Shown here piece after piece: positions 11,223 through 22,888 of a DNA stretch of 64,000 nucleotides. Each line of letters opens with the position of its first letter. Positions within the stretch are counted from its first letter, which is position 1. A model generated the notes under the pieces. That model made no database searches. It saw only the letters and a list, made by a program, of their open reading frames with translations, and was not told where the DNA came from. Position numbers and translations under genes: made by a program. The stretch spans positions 156,212,547 through 156,276,546 of the forward strand of contig NC_030678.2 in assembly GCF_000004195.4 (NCBI RefSeq), written 5' to 3'. The stretch comes from Xenopus tropicalis (Eukaryota > Chordata > Amphibia > Anura > Pipidae).

Positions 11223-11535
11223 TAAGAATTTGAATAACAGAGAAGATTCCAGAAACTTAGTGGGGATAGGGTAGGGAAGACCAAAACCAAAAAGCTAAGA
11301 AAAATTAAAACTTATAAAAAGGTAAGAAAAAGGGGACAAAGTGGACAAAAGAACGGGATAATATTAATGGAAAATTGAATAAAGGAAGGAGAAGTTACAT
11401 AAAGTTTACAGGTGGTTGGGTTGTCTCTTTTTTTAACTACTTTGTGTAATGGTTCCCTAAATTATTCGCGGATTAGAGACCGACAGTACAGTTGGGTTCT
11501 TTCTAAAGGGTTTTTAGTTTCTTTCTAAAGGGTTT

Positions 11536-11750
11536 TTAGTGTCTCCCTTGTTGCGGGTGACTAATCTCCCCGATATGCCATCCCACCGGCTTCAATGTAA
11601 ATCGCTGATGGGATGGCATACGCGGCACCAAAATCGCCAAAGTTTTCTCTCAAGGCAACTTCTGTGACTTCGGCAAATCACTGCGCTGCGAATGCCATCC
11701 CACCGGCAATTTATATTCTCGCTGGTGCAACTAATCTCCCCGTCTGTCAA
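11536..11750. repeat. Degraded palindromic MITE
   Basis: GTGACTAATCTCCCCG near the left and CAACTAATCTCCCCG near the right, with internal inverted GCCATCCCACCGGC blocks. Boundaries and superfamily are uncertain. Confidence 0.45.
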
Positions 11751-11796
11751 GGCCCTAAAGGGATTTAGCATTTCCTATTATGTTGAAGGTCAGAAG

Positions 11797-12039
11797 TAGG
11801 GATGCATCAAATCCCGGACTCGGTTTGAGATTCCGCCAAGTTGCGGCCTTTCTCAGCCGAATCCATACCTCTGGTCAAACCAAATCCGAGTCCTTAAAAT
11901 CACGTGACATTTTGTCACATTAACACAGAAAGCAAAGCACGTGGTTGCCTTTAATCGTTCAGATTTGGCTCTATATTCGGCCGAATCTTTTACAAAGGAT
12001 TCGTCCGGATTCTGAAATAGTGGATTTGGTGCATCCCTA
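11797..12039. mobile_element. hAT-like palindromic MITE (TAGGGATGCA ends)
   Basis: Left TAGGGATGCATCAAATCC, right GGATTTGGTGCATCCCTA. The flanking 8-mers GTCAGAAG and ATTAGACG match at five of eight positions, compatible with a decayed hAT duplication. 243 bp, non-coding. Confidence 0.7.
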
Positions 12040-13166
12040 ATTAGACGGCTTAAAAACTAATTTTATTAGGTGCAAATGTTCCAGACCTGTGGTCAGACCT
12101 GTGTTGCTAGTTAATACCCACTCTAGGTTTATGGGATATGTCAGATTGGCATGGACTACTAACATCTTACATTTGAACATGTGATACCAGTCTCTAGAAC
12201 TGGGGATTTAAAGCAGCCTTGTAGCCTCTTCCCATTTATTATGAGAGAGTGCTCTGACTATAACAAATGCCGGCTCTGCTACGTGGGGATCACTCAGCAA
12301 TGTTCAATTCTATTCCCCACCTGACTGTGGCAGTCTCTGCTATACTCCGTGTATACTCCGTGTATTTCCCATTCCAATAAATGAAAAGCAGCTCCAGGCA
12401 GGGAAGGGATTTGCTGATTCTTGAGAGGCCAGAGGTGGCAAAGTACCGTTTGTGTTATGAGCCTTAGGGGTTTGTCAAAGGGATTTAATGACAGACAGTT
12501 GGATTTCAGGGTCAAATGGTAGGGGATGAGGATTAGGTGTTAGGAGACAATGAAGAGTCAAAGCTTTAGTCTTGTTGTAAGTAAATATATTGCAGGTTAG
12601 CGTAGGCCTATATTTCAGTTGGTGCTAATGGGATTTAAGGAATAATTGTGCCTTGACTGTATGGACCATGTATGGAGTTTATCCTCCTAAATTCTGCCCT
12701 CTGACTCATACAGTCAAAAATGACCCTAAACTTGTAGATTTAAGTTATGAGTGCACTGTATGCTTTGATCGTGCAGAGTATTATTATGGTGTGTCCTACT
12801 GTAGCCGTGCAACAAAAGCTGACATTCTATCCGCAGAGCAGGAAGTTTAGAGTACAAAAGATATCAACACCGGCAATTTTTGCTTTAGTGTTTACAACAA
12901 TTGTTGCTCTGTGGCCATAGATTGTGTTACACCCTAATATTTTCAACAGACTCTTGATCCTGGAGACCTAGAGATATCAGAGCCGAAACTTGCCTTTTGG
13001 GCCACCAAGAGCCTGCTTACATGGAGACATGTCGCCCTGCACCAATTAGAGCTCACATCTAGCCGTGTCTGTGCTGGGACGTGATCAAGCTGTACATGGC
13101 AGCAGTCAGGATCAGGAACGGCTGCCGAATATAAAACTAGAGAATAATGAATAATGAAGTCGCAGT
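12040..13166. other. Last atp8a2 intron, nothing recognised
   Basis: Unique-looking intronic sequence between the hAT-like MITE and the minisatellite. The short open frames are unsupported. Confidence 0.5.
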
Positions 13167-14807
13167 GCCATAGGGATACATTGTGTGTGTGGCTGCACAT
13201 GTACAGGAGCCATAGGGATACATTGTGTGTGTGGCTGCACATGTACAGGAGCCATAGGGATACATTGTGTGTGTGGCTGCACATGTACAGGAGCCATAGG
13301 GATATATTGTGTGTGTGGCTGCACATGTACAGGAGCCATAGGGATATATTGTGTGTGTGGCTGCACATGTACAGGAGCCATAGGGATATATTGTGTGTGG
13401 CTGCACATGTACAGGAGCCATAGGGATATATTGTGTGTGGCTGCACATGTACAGGAGCCATAGGGATACATTGTGTGTGTGGCTGCACATGTACAGGAGC
13501 CATAGGGATACATTGTGTGTGTGGCTGCACATGTACGGGAGCCATAGGGATATATTGTGTGTGTGGCTGCACATGTACAGGAGCCATAGGGATACATTGT
13601 GTGTGGCTGCACATGTACAGGAGCCATAGGGATACATTGTGTGTGTGGCTGCACATGTACAGGAGCCATAGGGATACATTGTGTGTGTGGCTGCACATGT
13701 ACAGGAGCCATAGGGATACATTGTGTGTGTGGCTGCACATGTACAGGAGCCATAGGGATACATTGTGTGTGTGGCTGCACATGTACAGGAGCCATAGGGA
13801 TACATTGTGTGTGGCTGCACATGTACAGGAGCCATAGGGATACATTGTGTGTGTGGCTGCACATGTACAGGAGCCATAGGGATACATTGTGTGTGGCTGC
13901 ACATGTACAGGAGCCATAGGGATACATTGTGTGTGTGGCTGCACATGTACAGGAGCCATAGGGATACATTGTGTGTGTGGCTGCACATGTACAGGAGCCA
14001 TAGGGATACATTGTGTGTGGCTGTACATGTACAGGAGCCATAGGGATACATTGTGTGTGTGGCTGCACATGTACGGGAGCCATAGGGATACATTGTGTGT
14101 GTGGCTGCACATGTACAGGAGCCATAGGGATACATTGTGTGTGTGGCTGCACATGTACGGGAGCCATAGGGATACATTGTGTGTGTGGCTGCACATGTAC
14201 AGGAGCCATAGGGATACATTGTGTGTGGCTGCACATGTACAGGAGCCATAGGGATACATTGTGTGTGTGGCTGCACATGTACGGGAGCCATAGGGATACA
14301 TTGTGTGTGTGGCTGCACATGTACGGGAGCCATAGGGATACATTGTGTGTGGCTGCACATGTACGGGAGCCATAGGGATACATTGTGTGTGTGGCTGCAC
14401 ATGTACGGGAGCCATAGGGATACATTGTGTGTGGCTGCACATGTACGGGAGTCATAGGGATACATTGTGTGTGTGGCTGCACATGTACGGGAGCCATAGG
14501 GATACATTGTGTGTGGCTGCACATGTACGGGAGCCATAGGGATACATTGTGTGTGGCTGCACATGTACGGGAGCCATAGGGATACATTGTGTGTGTGGCT
14601 GCACATGTACAGGAGCCATAGGGATACATTGTGTGTGGCTGCACATGTACGGGAGCCATAGGGATACATTGTGTGTGGCTGCACATGTACGGGAGCCATA
14701 GGGATACATTGTGTGTGTGGCTGCACATGTACAGGAGCCATAGGGATACATTGTGTGTGGCTGCACATGTACGGGAGCCATAGGGATACATTGTGTGTGT
14801 GGCTGCA
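13167..14807. repeat. 40/42-bp minisatellite, 39 full copies plus a partial
   Basis: The unit reads GCCATAGGGATACATT, then a GT run, then GGCTGCACATGTACAGGA. I counted 39 complete units from 13167 to 14776 plus a partial one. Twenty-five units are 42 bp and fourteen are 40 bp, differing by one GT. ACAGG changes to ACGGG in fourteen units, thirteen of them in units 22-39. GATATATT replaces GATACATT in units 4-7 and 10. The array lies inside the last atp8a2 intron. It generates overlapping open frames of up to 600 codons on the minus strand that are not genes. Confidence 0.97.
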
Positions 14808-15626
14808 GGAAGTAGAAAACTAGAAAAATGTCCACTTAGAGATGTTCGCCGGCAGCTGGAAAAAGCCCCTGTTTGGCTGTCAAGATCAGATGATGTAAAA
14901 GGAGTGGAGGTCAAGGCAGCACTGGGGAATTGGGGTGAAAAACACAGCGCTGAAATAATTGGAAACGCTGGCCCTGAAAACGCTTGTTAAAACACATTTT
15001 ATTTTTAAACCATGTCCGGCTTGGAGAATTTTCTTTAAAACATTTTCTTTCCCACATAATCATTTTTTCAGCCCCGAGTACATAACAGAAATTTAGTACC
15101 AGGGTTCTCTTTGGCCTCTCTTTATTTCATTGCATGGCTCTATAGTGCTGAAAAGATTAACAGAGAATCAGTGATGGGACCCCAGCAGTACTATAGCCTG
15201 GTAGCCTCCGCCGCAGCCCCTTTACAATGGTGCTCTTTGAAGTTCAAATGGTTCCATTAGCATTTAATTGGCGCTTGGCACAGAGTCCTTAGATTGTACT
15301 GCTTTGCCTCTGGGCATGGCAACGACATGGTGAAATGGTGGGGAGGCCGTCAGGATATGACAGGTAGAATAGTTTTTGTTCCTGCCAAAAAAAAAAAAAA
15401 GCTCTGCGGCATGAAGTTGAATGCGCTTTCAGCTTATGGCTGCGGTTGCACAAAATAATGATGGCTATAGGAGTAATTGGTGGCAGGGGAGACGGCCCCT
15501 TAAAGTTCTCCTTTCTTGCCCAGAGTCACAGTCACATGATACACCTCGGCCCTTTGTTATAACGTGCCATTCTTGACATTTTTTTCCTCCCTCCTCAATT
15601 GCGTCTTTCCCTCCCATTTTTTTCAG
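14808..15626. other. Last atp8a2 intron, 3' part
   Basis: Non-repetitive apart from a poly-A run near 15387-15400. Ends in a strong acceptor (CCCATTTTTTTCAG). No additional exon seen. Confidence 0.6.
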
Positions 15627-15724
15627 ACGGCTATGCATTTTCCCAAGAAGAACACGGTGTTGTTTCCCAGTCTCAAGTTGTCCGATCCTATGACACAACA
15701 AAACAGAGAGCCGGGATAGAATAA
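15627..15724 (+). CDS. atp8a2: atp8a2 terminal coding exon with GYAFS motif and stop
   Basis: The acceptor TTTTTTTCAG ends at 15626. The first two bases complete the split tyrosine codon left by 10179, and the frame then reads 31 codons to TAA at 15722-15724. The peptide includes [19 protein letters not shown] and YDTTKQR. GYAFS is the conserved autoinhibitory motif in the C-tail of Drs2/ATP8A flippases, and the VSQS...DTTKQR ending favours ATP8A2 over ATP8A1. The last residues (AGIE) are specific to this sequence. The intron between the two exons is 5447 bp, GT-AG, in a single continuous phase. The gene runs toward shisa2 on the opposite strand, as in human. Confidence 0.95.
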
Positions 15725-17225
15725 CAAAAGGCCTCGATAACTGGTGGCAGAAATAATGAGCGTTGGACAATGCATCCACTGTTAACAGATATTCGACTAA
15801 GGTTGGCCGCAGCGGCCAAAAAACTGGGAAACTTCTGTGGCCTTTGCCAACAAATTTCTAAACTGTTCTTATCCAGCCGGTGGGGTCTGCATGAGATTAA
15901 AGACACAAAAATTGTATGAAAAACTATGCATTACAGGCCTCTCCTGAAGCAACGAGGTTAATGTGTACTTTAAACAAGGTCACAGCCTGTTCAACAATAC
16001 AAACAATATTCTTCTGCTTCATCTCCTGTGTCCTGCATCTCACATTTCCACCTGTTACCCTACTCCAGGCTGCCATTCCTACCCATGCTTAGAACACTTG
16101 CTCTGTAGTATAAGCTCTCCTGCTTTAGAGGGACCCATTCTCCTCAAAATGAGTATGAGGTAGGCAGTGGCCATTAAAATGACTGCAGTATATGGGGGCT
16201 GTGTTGATTAAACCCAATAACAAAGCAATGACTTTAAAGTCTGACCTGAAGATCAATCGGAGGGGGCCCAAACAGAAATATAAGTAAGCCAAATGGTTGC
16301 TGTGCGGGCATACCCTAACAACCATATACTAAGAATAGAACAGCAAATAATTTATAAAAAACTACAAAAAGATTAAAACATGACCAAGTTGTTTAGATTT
16401 TGGTGGGTGGCGAAACCGAAGACTGCAAGATGGCCTACCCTTTTTATCTTAGGTAGGTTGCTTGAGAAAGCAGCCAGTAATGATCCTATCTAGGCCCCCC
16501 CCCCCCCCCCGTTCTGCTGTACAGCCTGCCTAGCGCATGGTGATTAAGCTTGCTCTTTATGACGTGAGTCACATGTCATATTTGTTATGCTTTATGGCAA
16601 TACATTTGGGGCAATGATTCTGTAATGCTTTTGCAGAGTGCTAGATAAGTTGCATGGATCACTTCAAAACAAATGAAAGATCGATGGCGTAGGCAACTTT
16701 GGAGACACCTCTAGCTTTTAACTTCAGTATATGGAATTTTCCATCAGAATTGTCTATAACAGTGGTGGGCCCGTGTCAAAGACTTTGACATCCCTCTCTT
16801 AACTGTGTTACTGTTTCCATCTTGCTTTGTTGTACCCTAACCCCCCCCACCCCAAAAAAAAAATCATACAAATGCTGTTCTGTGGGACCTCTGGCCAATC
16901 ACCCTGCATGGACCTCCCAAAGGCGGCTCTGTTTACAGACACAATAACGACAGTTCATTAAGCAGAAGTTGTTTTTAGATACCCGGCCTACCTTAAGGCA
17001 AGAAGCTAGGAAGAGATTCTTATAATCTATACATATCTGTCTGCTATCTGCCTTCGCCTATGGAATTTTTTATTTCCTACAAACAGATTTAATGCAAGAG
17101 CATACATGTACATTGTCCTTTCTATTTATGAATTGTGGTGTTTATTTATTGAATCTATTTTGAAACATATTGTTTTTTGCACAGGTACTGAGAAATATGA
17201 AAAATAAAATGATATATGGTAAACA
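15725..17225 (+). other. atp8a2: Probable atp8a2 3' UTR
   Basis: Sequence from the stop codon to just past the AATAAA at 17203. Several ATTAAA variants occur earlier (for example 15896-15901), so shorter forms are possible. It includes a 16-base C run at 16495-16510. The 3' end is inferred, not shown. Confidence 0.45.
17203..17208 (+). terminator. Candidate poly(A) signal for atp8a2
   Basis: AATAAA in GAAAAATAAAATG, the first canonical hexamer downstream of the stop codon that I found, in an AT-rich context followed by T-rich sequence. Confidence 0.4.
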
Positions 17226-17710
17226 TTTTACAGTTGTTATTATTCTTTATTCATCTTCATTTTTATAGAGCTGACTTATCTTTAATATACTCTAATGCAG
17301 TCGTAGTCAAACTCAGCTCATAACAAGGTTCCAGATACAGCAAATCATTGGTGTATTGGCCGTTCAGCCTTAGTTTTACGAATTTTTGGAAAAGCAAAAA
17401 TGTTTGAACCCAAGTTTTACCCTAATTGTCCTGTAGGCCAAGCCCTTCTGTCACTGCTTTACCCCCAGAGCTTGGGGACAGCTGCCCTCAGGGATGCGTA
17501 AAGGTAGGCTTGAACCAAAAAGTCCTGTTTCTTAGCCAGTTGCATGAACATTAGTAGATTATTGATGACATTTTGAGGGTGGTAGAAAGGGAAAGGTAGC
17601 TTCCTGTTTGAGGGGTGGCTCTAACTCCTAAATGGCTGCTTACCCTTGAATGTATGTGTAATAGGAGCCATTTACAGTATGTGTCATTTATGGAGGCTGT
17701 GGTGTCACAA
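17226..17710. other. Intergenic, nothing recognised
   Basis: AT-rich sequence after the presumed atp8a2 3' end. No gene or repeat family recognised. Confidence 0.4.
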
Positions 17711-17886
17711 TGGGGGTCATTTATAAACACCGGGCAATTTTGCACCTGGGCAGGTACACAGGAAACCAATCAGATGTTTGCTTTCATAGTTCTACTAGCA
17801 ACTGCTAAGGAACAGTGAATCACCGACTGGTTGCTATGAGTTACAGCCAAGGAGCAAATTTGCCCAGTGTTTATAAATAAGCCCCA
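17711..17886. mobile_element. Short palindromic MITE (ATTTATAAACAC ends)
   Basis: TGGGGGTCATTTATAAACAC at the left is mirrored by GTGTTTATAAATAAGCCCCA at the right. 176 bp with inverted inner GGGCAA/TTGCCC blocks. Target duplication unclear. Confidence 0.7.
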
Positions 17887-18413
17887 CTGTCTCACAGAGA
17901 CCATCATCCACTGTGAATAAGGGCTAAATAGGGTAAGTCTTCATCCAGCCTCAGGGACATTCTCTAGCTCGGAAACAGGTAGCCAAACTGCCTTCTGTCC
18001 ACTAGCCAATGGAGCAGGGCAGTGATTGGCAATGTATATCATAGAGACTTACCCTAGCCAAAAGGAATAGATGAAAGTTTGGGCGAGGGTGTGACTAATT
18101 GGGGAGGAGGTATACCAACCTTCATCACACTGCATAGCCAGTAGCTTATTAAGAATTTCAGTTAAGTAGAATATACTAACAGAGGCTTATGAGAGGCTTA
18201 TTTCTGTACGCCTTCTTCCAAACACTCCCTTCTGCCCATGCCAAGTTGTCTTTATCTTGTCATCCCACATCACTGATATAGACAAGTATGGACAGCACTC
18301 CATATTTCTCCATAATGCACACTGAAAACCTTTATCTGATAATTCATTGGCACTGACCACAACCCTAACGTGTTAGTTCTACTTAGGCCTTGATTATATA
18401 CCTTGCTATATAC

Positions 18414-18450
18414 CTTGATTAAAGGCCGAAGTACACCTGAAATGTTGCGG
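18414..18450 (+). other. Degenerate hammerhead-like repeat motif
   Basis: TTGATTAAAGGCC, a short spacer, then CCTGAAATGTTG. It resembles in order and spacing the better-formed motifs at 27458-27493 and 45934-45970, but the stem is poor here. Confidence 0.25.
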
Positions 18451-18773
18451 TCAATGAATTGTGAAAATAAAGGCTTATCATATGGTGTCCTATTCAACAC
18501 CAGGCTCGTCACAGACATTCTCTCACTTCTTTCCAGGGAGAAAAGACAGTGATCACCTTACCTATTGGACTCCAGTTCCAGAGCTAACAGATGATTTTCA
18601 GCACCTGGTGGGGGATATACATACAGTACATGAGCAATGGACAGGACCAGTTCAGCACCACACAACTCAGTGGAACCCAGAAAAACAGCCTGTACCCCTG
18701 ACCCAAAAAAAAACAGGCTGCGCAGAAGCAGTGTCACTTAATGAGGTTTTGTAGGCATCTTTTTTCAAGCTTA

Positions 18774-19181
18774 GGCTGATGCCACACGTGGCGTTTTTAC
18801 GCTGCGTATTTTCTAATTCTCTCGGCGGCTGAAAAACGCCCAATATCATCATCCATAGAAATAAGTTGAAAAGATTCGAAGCAAACCACACAATGCGGAA
18901 ATACGCTAGAAAACGCCTTAGCACGGATTTTTCAAGCGTTGGCCGAAATACACCAGTATTTGCACAGAAAGCTATTCCTATGTATACACAAAGGCAGCTG
19001 CCAGACCTAGCGGAAATACGCGCCGTTCTTACTATTTCGCACTATTAGCACCATGGAAATGGGATTTGCTACGTCACCAGTACTAGGCTGAAAAACGCCA
19101 TAGTCAGGGGCTGTGTGGCTTGTGCGGCGTTTTTAGGCTGAGAAAATACGCAGCGTAAAAATGCCACGTGTGGCATCAGCC
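18774..19181. mobile_element. Palindromic MITE with TTA duplication
   Basis: Left GGCTGATGCCACACGTGGC, right GCCACGTGTGGCATCAGCC, flanked by TTA on both sides (18771-18773, 19182-19184). The inner ends also pair (TTTTTACGCTGCGTATTTT). 408 bp and non-coding. The TWA duplication suggests PIF/Harbinger. Confidence 0.85.
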
Positions 19182-19184
19182 TTA

Positions 19185-20133
19185 CATCTCCATAGCTACA
19201 CCCATACCAAATTGTAGTACTCAGCTTTCTAAATGCACAATGTTACATGGTATAACATAGCGGTAAAGTTGGGTTGTGTAGCACCATTTATTTACACAGC
19301 CCAATACATATGCCCTTTTGTGCACACATTAGATCCATTGAGTTCTTAAGTATGTTGGTTTCAGCTGGGCTATTTATTGTTCTGGTCACATATTTTCTGT
19401 CAATTTCCTGCCAAAATACGGTTGTGGTTTACTAAGGTTTAGCAGTAATAGCCGCCTGTGGGAATAGGTTTGTTGCATGCGATTTAGTCATAACAAGGGA
19501 TGGAAGAGGATTGAAAAGCACCAAAAGAAAGTGCTGCTGTCACATCCGAGAGGGTGTTAGTTATACAGAACAGCTTTCCAGCAGATGTGGGGAGCACTAA
19601 TAAAGCAACAGAATACAGAGATACACATATAGAAGGTAAATGTAAGCACTTGCTACCCCAACAAATCAGAAACAATTTAATAAACCCTGGAAAGGGCGGG
19701 TAGGACACGCCAGTTGGTTCTTCCCTGCCACCTATATCAAATTTAGACGGACCACTTAGTATTTATTAGCAACATTTTTGAGAAAGGCTGAATAATGTGA
19801 AAAACTCTATAAATGCCTAAAGAAGAACTGCAGTTGGAGCAGCAGTTGTAAAGGATATGGCAAAGGGTGGCTTGGAAGAGCACAGCTGCAGGTATTTAAA
19901 GCTATTTAAAGCCTCAGCACCATAAAGGATGCCTTTCATGAGGCAAAGAGCTCACCGATAGTCTGCACGAGCACCAAAAATATCTTCTCAATAAAGTAAC
20001 AGGGAAACAGTTTGCTCAACAAATGCTAAAGAGAATGTCTGTTGTCAAAGTCACTTCTGCTCTGAATAGAAGTCCTGACCGAGGATTTTACAAGATAAAG
20101 TCATAAGTTAAGGTTCATGGTAATACAGTAATC
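19185..20133. other. Intergenic, nothing recognised
   Basis: No gene, RNA or clear repeat recognised. Confidence 0.45.
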
Positions 20134-20365
20134 CAGGGATCCCCTTGTGAGCTGCACTCAAGCATGATAAAAGTTCCTTGGGTAAAATAAGGGCTGTGAT
20201 TGGCTATTTGGGAGCCCCATGTGACTGCTAGCCCGCAGCAGCTCTGCTTGGGGTAAAACTGTGTCTCTCTGCTTCAAAAACTTGTCTCCAAGCCAGACAT
20301 TTAAAAATGGGCCCCTACTTTGAGGCCACTGGGAGCAACGTCAAAAGGGGAGATGAGAAACAACA
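20134..20365 (-). mobile_element. hAT-like MITE copy, reverse orientation
   Basis: CAGGGATCCCCTTGTGAGC opens the copy. AAGTTCCTTGGG, GATTGGCTATTTGGGAGCCCC and GGCCACTGGGAGCAACGTC align with the reverse complement of 22606-22888. The far terminal repeat is lost. Confidence 0.6.
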
Positions 20366-20511
20366 CATTGCTTAGAAGTAGTGATAAGAGAATTTATTTG
20401 CTAGACATGAATTATCTACAGAATTACCATTTTGCCATTGGTTGTGGTCACGTCAAAACCAAAAAAATTCACACAGTAGGCGCATTTCTTGAATTTTGCT
20501 GTTACAAAAAG

Positions 20512-20595
20512 GTATGAAGATCCAAATTACAGAAAGATCCCTTGTCCAAAAACCCCAGGTCTCGAACATTCTGGATAACAGGTTCCATACCTGTA
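20512..20595 (-). repeat. Fragment of TA-flanked MITE
   Basis: The reverse complement starts TACAGGTATGGAACCTG and matches the first ~85 bp of the 147-477 family. The rest is absent. Confidence 0.7.
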
Positions 20596-21149
20596 TACTT
20601 TGCTAGTGTTAAAGGTTCATCCCCTTAAAGAAACAGGTGTGGCCACTTTACTTTAAGCCAATGGCCTTCATCTTGTCCCTTGACTCATGCCAAATGGCAA
20701 TACTTGGCCCAGCACAGCAGTCTGTGTGCCATTAACAGAATAATAGACTGATGCCCAGAACCCACTCCACCAGTCACGTTGCCATTTCTTTAGTCAGAAG
20801 GTGTTTGTAATAAGAAGCCTCCATGCACAGACTGTGGTCACTCTTACTGATCTGCTGGGGTGTTGGACAGGGCTTCTTACAGCCCATTACAGAGCCTTAG
20901 GCCATGGGCACATAGAACATTTGATCTGCTTATTACAGCCTGTGTTTTTTTCTGTAGGCTGAGAGAAGCAGATACATTTCCACAGCTAATTTTATCTGCA
21001 CTGAAAAGTACAGCTTTTGCTTGAGTTTAGGTACACAGGGTGGAGGTCAGCCCAAATATACCCGCTTTTGTTTTTCAGGATGACTTCTGCTCCACTCCAT
21101 GTATCTCAACCACTACTAAATGTAATTAGTATACTTTGTTTAAAATAAA
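20596..21149. other. Intergenic, nothing recognised
   Basis: No gene or repeat family recognised. Confidence 0.4.
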
Positions 21150-21447
21150 GTTGGACGTACACTATAAGACTGACTCTTTTGGCAAGGTCGATAGGCCCAC
21201 TTTAGTGGCCAAATGATCACATTTCAGCAGCGGGAATATGAGCCGTTGGAGCCAGGATTGCATAAATGAGCCAATGCGGTCCTCAATGAGATGGGTAAAT
21301 CAAACCTGCCCTATCAACATCTTTTGATCTTCGGGCAGATATCAGTAGGTCTGTCAGAGGACCCCATACATGGGCAGATCAGCTTCTGAATCAGTTCAAA
21401 GGGCCCAAATGAACTGCTTAAATCTGCCTGTGCATGGCCAGCTTTAG
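21150..21447. repeat. Old Harbinger-like MITE
   Basis: GTTGGACGTACACTATAAG at the left and GCATGGCCAGCTTTAG at the right, with internal blocks (GGCAAGGTCG, GGGCAGATATCAG) resembling 4579-4922. Strongly diverged. Confidence 0.45.
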
Positions 21448-21514
21448 AAAAGACTGTGGACCAGACCTTAATCCAAAGTCCCTATCACATTCACACATAC
21501 TATAGTATATTTTA

Positions 21515-21945
21515 TCAGGAGCCAGCTAACCTGCCTGGAAGTTTCTGGAGTGTAGGAGGAAACCGATACAAGTGCAGAGAGTAGTAATGTGTGGGTTGAC
21601 CTGAAATCTGCAGGTCAGGGGAGTTCAGGTTGAAATTTGGGCAACCATTGCGGGTTCAGGTTGGGTGCAGGTCAGACTGGGCAAATACACTCCTCCTCTG
21701 AAGATTCCGTTCCCAAGTAGCGGGAAGACACAAATACAGGTTGGGTGAGGGTCCTACAATGGCAACATTTTGTTTGTGTCCAATTAGAGTTGGGTGCAGG
21801 TTGAGTTTTTCCTGACCGCACATCTCTAACAGAGAGGGAATACAAACTCAGATACTTGCAGATAGCACCCTATCTAGAATTGAACCTAGGACCCCAGTAG
21901 TGCAAGGCATCAGTACTAAACATCATGCCACTGTGCCAAATATTT
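21515..21945 (+). repeat. Dispersed repeat split by a hAT-like MITE
   Basis: AACCTGCCTGGAAGTTTCTG, GGAGTGTAGGAGGAAACC and then, after the insertion at 21582-21828, GGAATACAAACTC, CTAGAATTGAACCTAGGACC and GCCACTGTGCC. The same blocks recur at 49515-49675. I do not know the family. The TTGAACCTAGGACC block resembles a tRNA-like B box but this is weak. Confidence 0.5.
21582..21828. mobile_element. hAT-like MITE nested, 8-bp duplication
   Basis: Left TAGTAATGTGTGGGTTGACC, right CTGACCGCACATCTCTA (inverted). Flanking 8-mers GCAGAGAG (21574-21581) and ACAGAGAG (21829-21836) match at seven of eight positions, typical of hAT. It splits the repeat at 21515-21945. Confidence 0.75.
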
Positions 21946-22605
21946 TGTACTAAGAATACTATTTACTATATGTTTATCAAACAGTGAACAATTTATGAAT
22001 CACTAAAAATAATTGTATTGTCTCCCTCCAAGATGTTTATTTGTTGTTTATTTATTTGCTTTTTTGGACATTTGATTTCTTTTTCTTCTGCAACAAAGTT
22101 TGCCTGAGAAAGAAGCAGCTGCTGGGATTTCTCTGAGGATCCTGGCTCTGCCCCATATTTTAATTAAGGTCAGTAGGCTTGTCAGACACAAAGCCATTCT
22201 CCATTGGGGTGGACTGAATTACATTTGTCAGGGAGAAAAGAGTCGATGGGAATTACACATGGAACTTGTCACTTGGCCAATCAGCATGTGACACAGGGCC
22301 GGAAGGGTCAAACTTTATCAGCACTTTGGAACCCTAATGTAAATTGTGTCTAAGCCTCAGGTCAAGACCTAACATTTTTTCTTCTCTTCGTAGCCTTTAG
22401 CCTTGGTCAAAGGGATTTATTTACTGATTCCTATTGTCATTATGTTGTGGGTGTTTTTATTGCGGAAACAAAAATATCTAGTGAATGCAGTGATTTGTAT
22501 ACAGTATACAACACTGGGTGTGCATACACTTATAGGATACCTGATAGAAAGAATCTGAGAAGTTTGTTTCATTATATCCTAGGGGCAGCTCACCAGAGTC
22601 TAGGG

Positions 22606-22888
22606 CAGTGATCCCCAACCAGTGGCTCAGGAGCAACATGCTCACCACCCCATTTCACGTTGCTCCCAGTGGCCTCAAAGTAGGTGCTATTTTTACATTT
22701 CTGGCTTGGAGGCAAGTTTTGGAGACACAGTTTTACTCCAAGCAGAGCCTCCTGCAGGCCAGCAGTCCACAAGGGGCTAACAAATAGCCAATCACAGCCG
22801 TTATTTAGATCCCCAAGGAACTTTTTTAATGCTTGTGCAATTCTTTTTACATCTAAGTGACGCTTACAAAAAAGGTTGGGGATCCCTG
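22606..22888 (+). mobile_element. hAT-like MITE with 8-bp duplication
   Basis: CAGTGATCCCCAACCAGTGG at the left and GGTTGGGGATCCCTG at the right. Flanking GTCTAGGG (22598-22605) and GTCTAGGA (22889-22896) match at seven of eight. 283 bp, non-coding. Best reference copy in the window for the elements at 5632, 20134, 54060 and 61360. Confidence 0.85.

Noticed and set aside
13167..14807. CRISPR array
   Set aside because: Units are directly contiguous with no variable spacers, and the host is a vertebrate.
12943..14914. Overlapping minus-strand open frames of 499, 543 and 600 codons with repeating HTQCIPMAPVHVQP-type protein
   Set aside because: Produced entirely by the 40/42-bp minisatellite, which is open in several frames. 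40-bp units shift the frame, and the flanks are intronic.
16495..16510. 16-base C run as a regulatory element
   Set aside because: A simple homopolymer with no supporting context; similar runs occur at 38547 and 48307.
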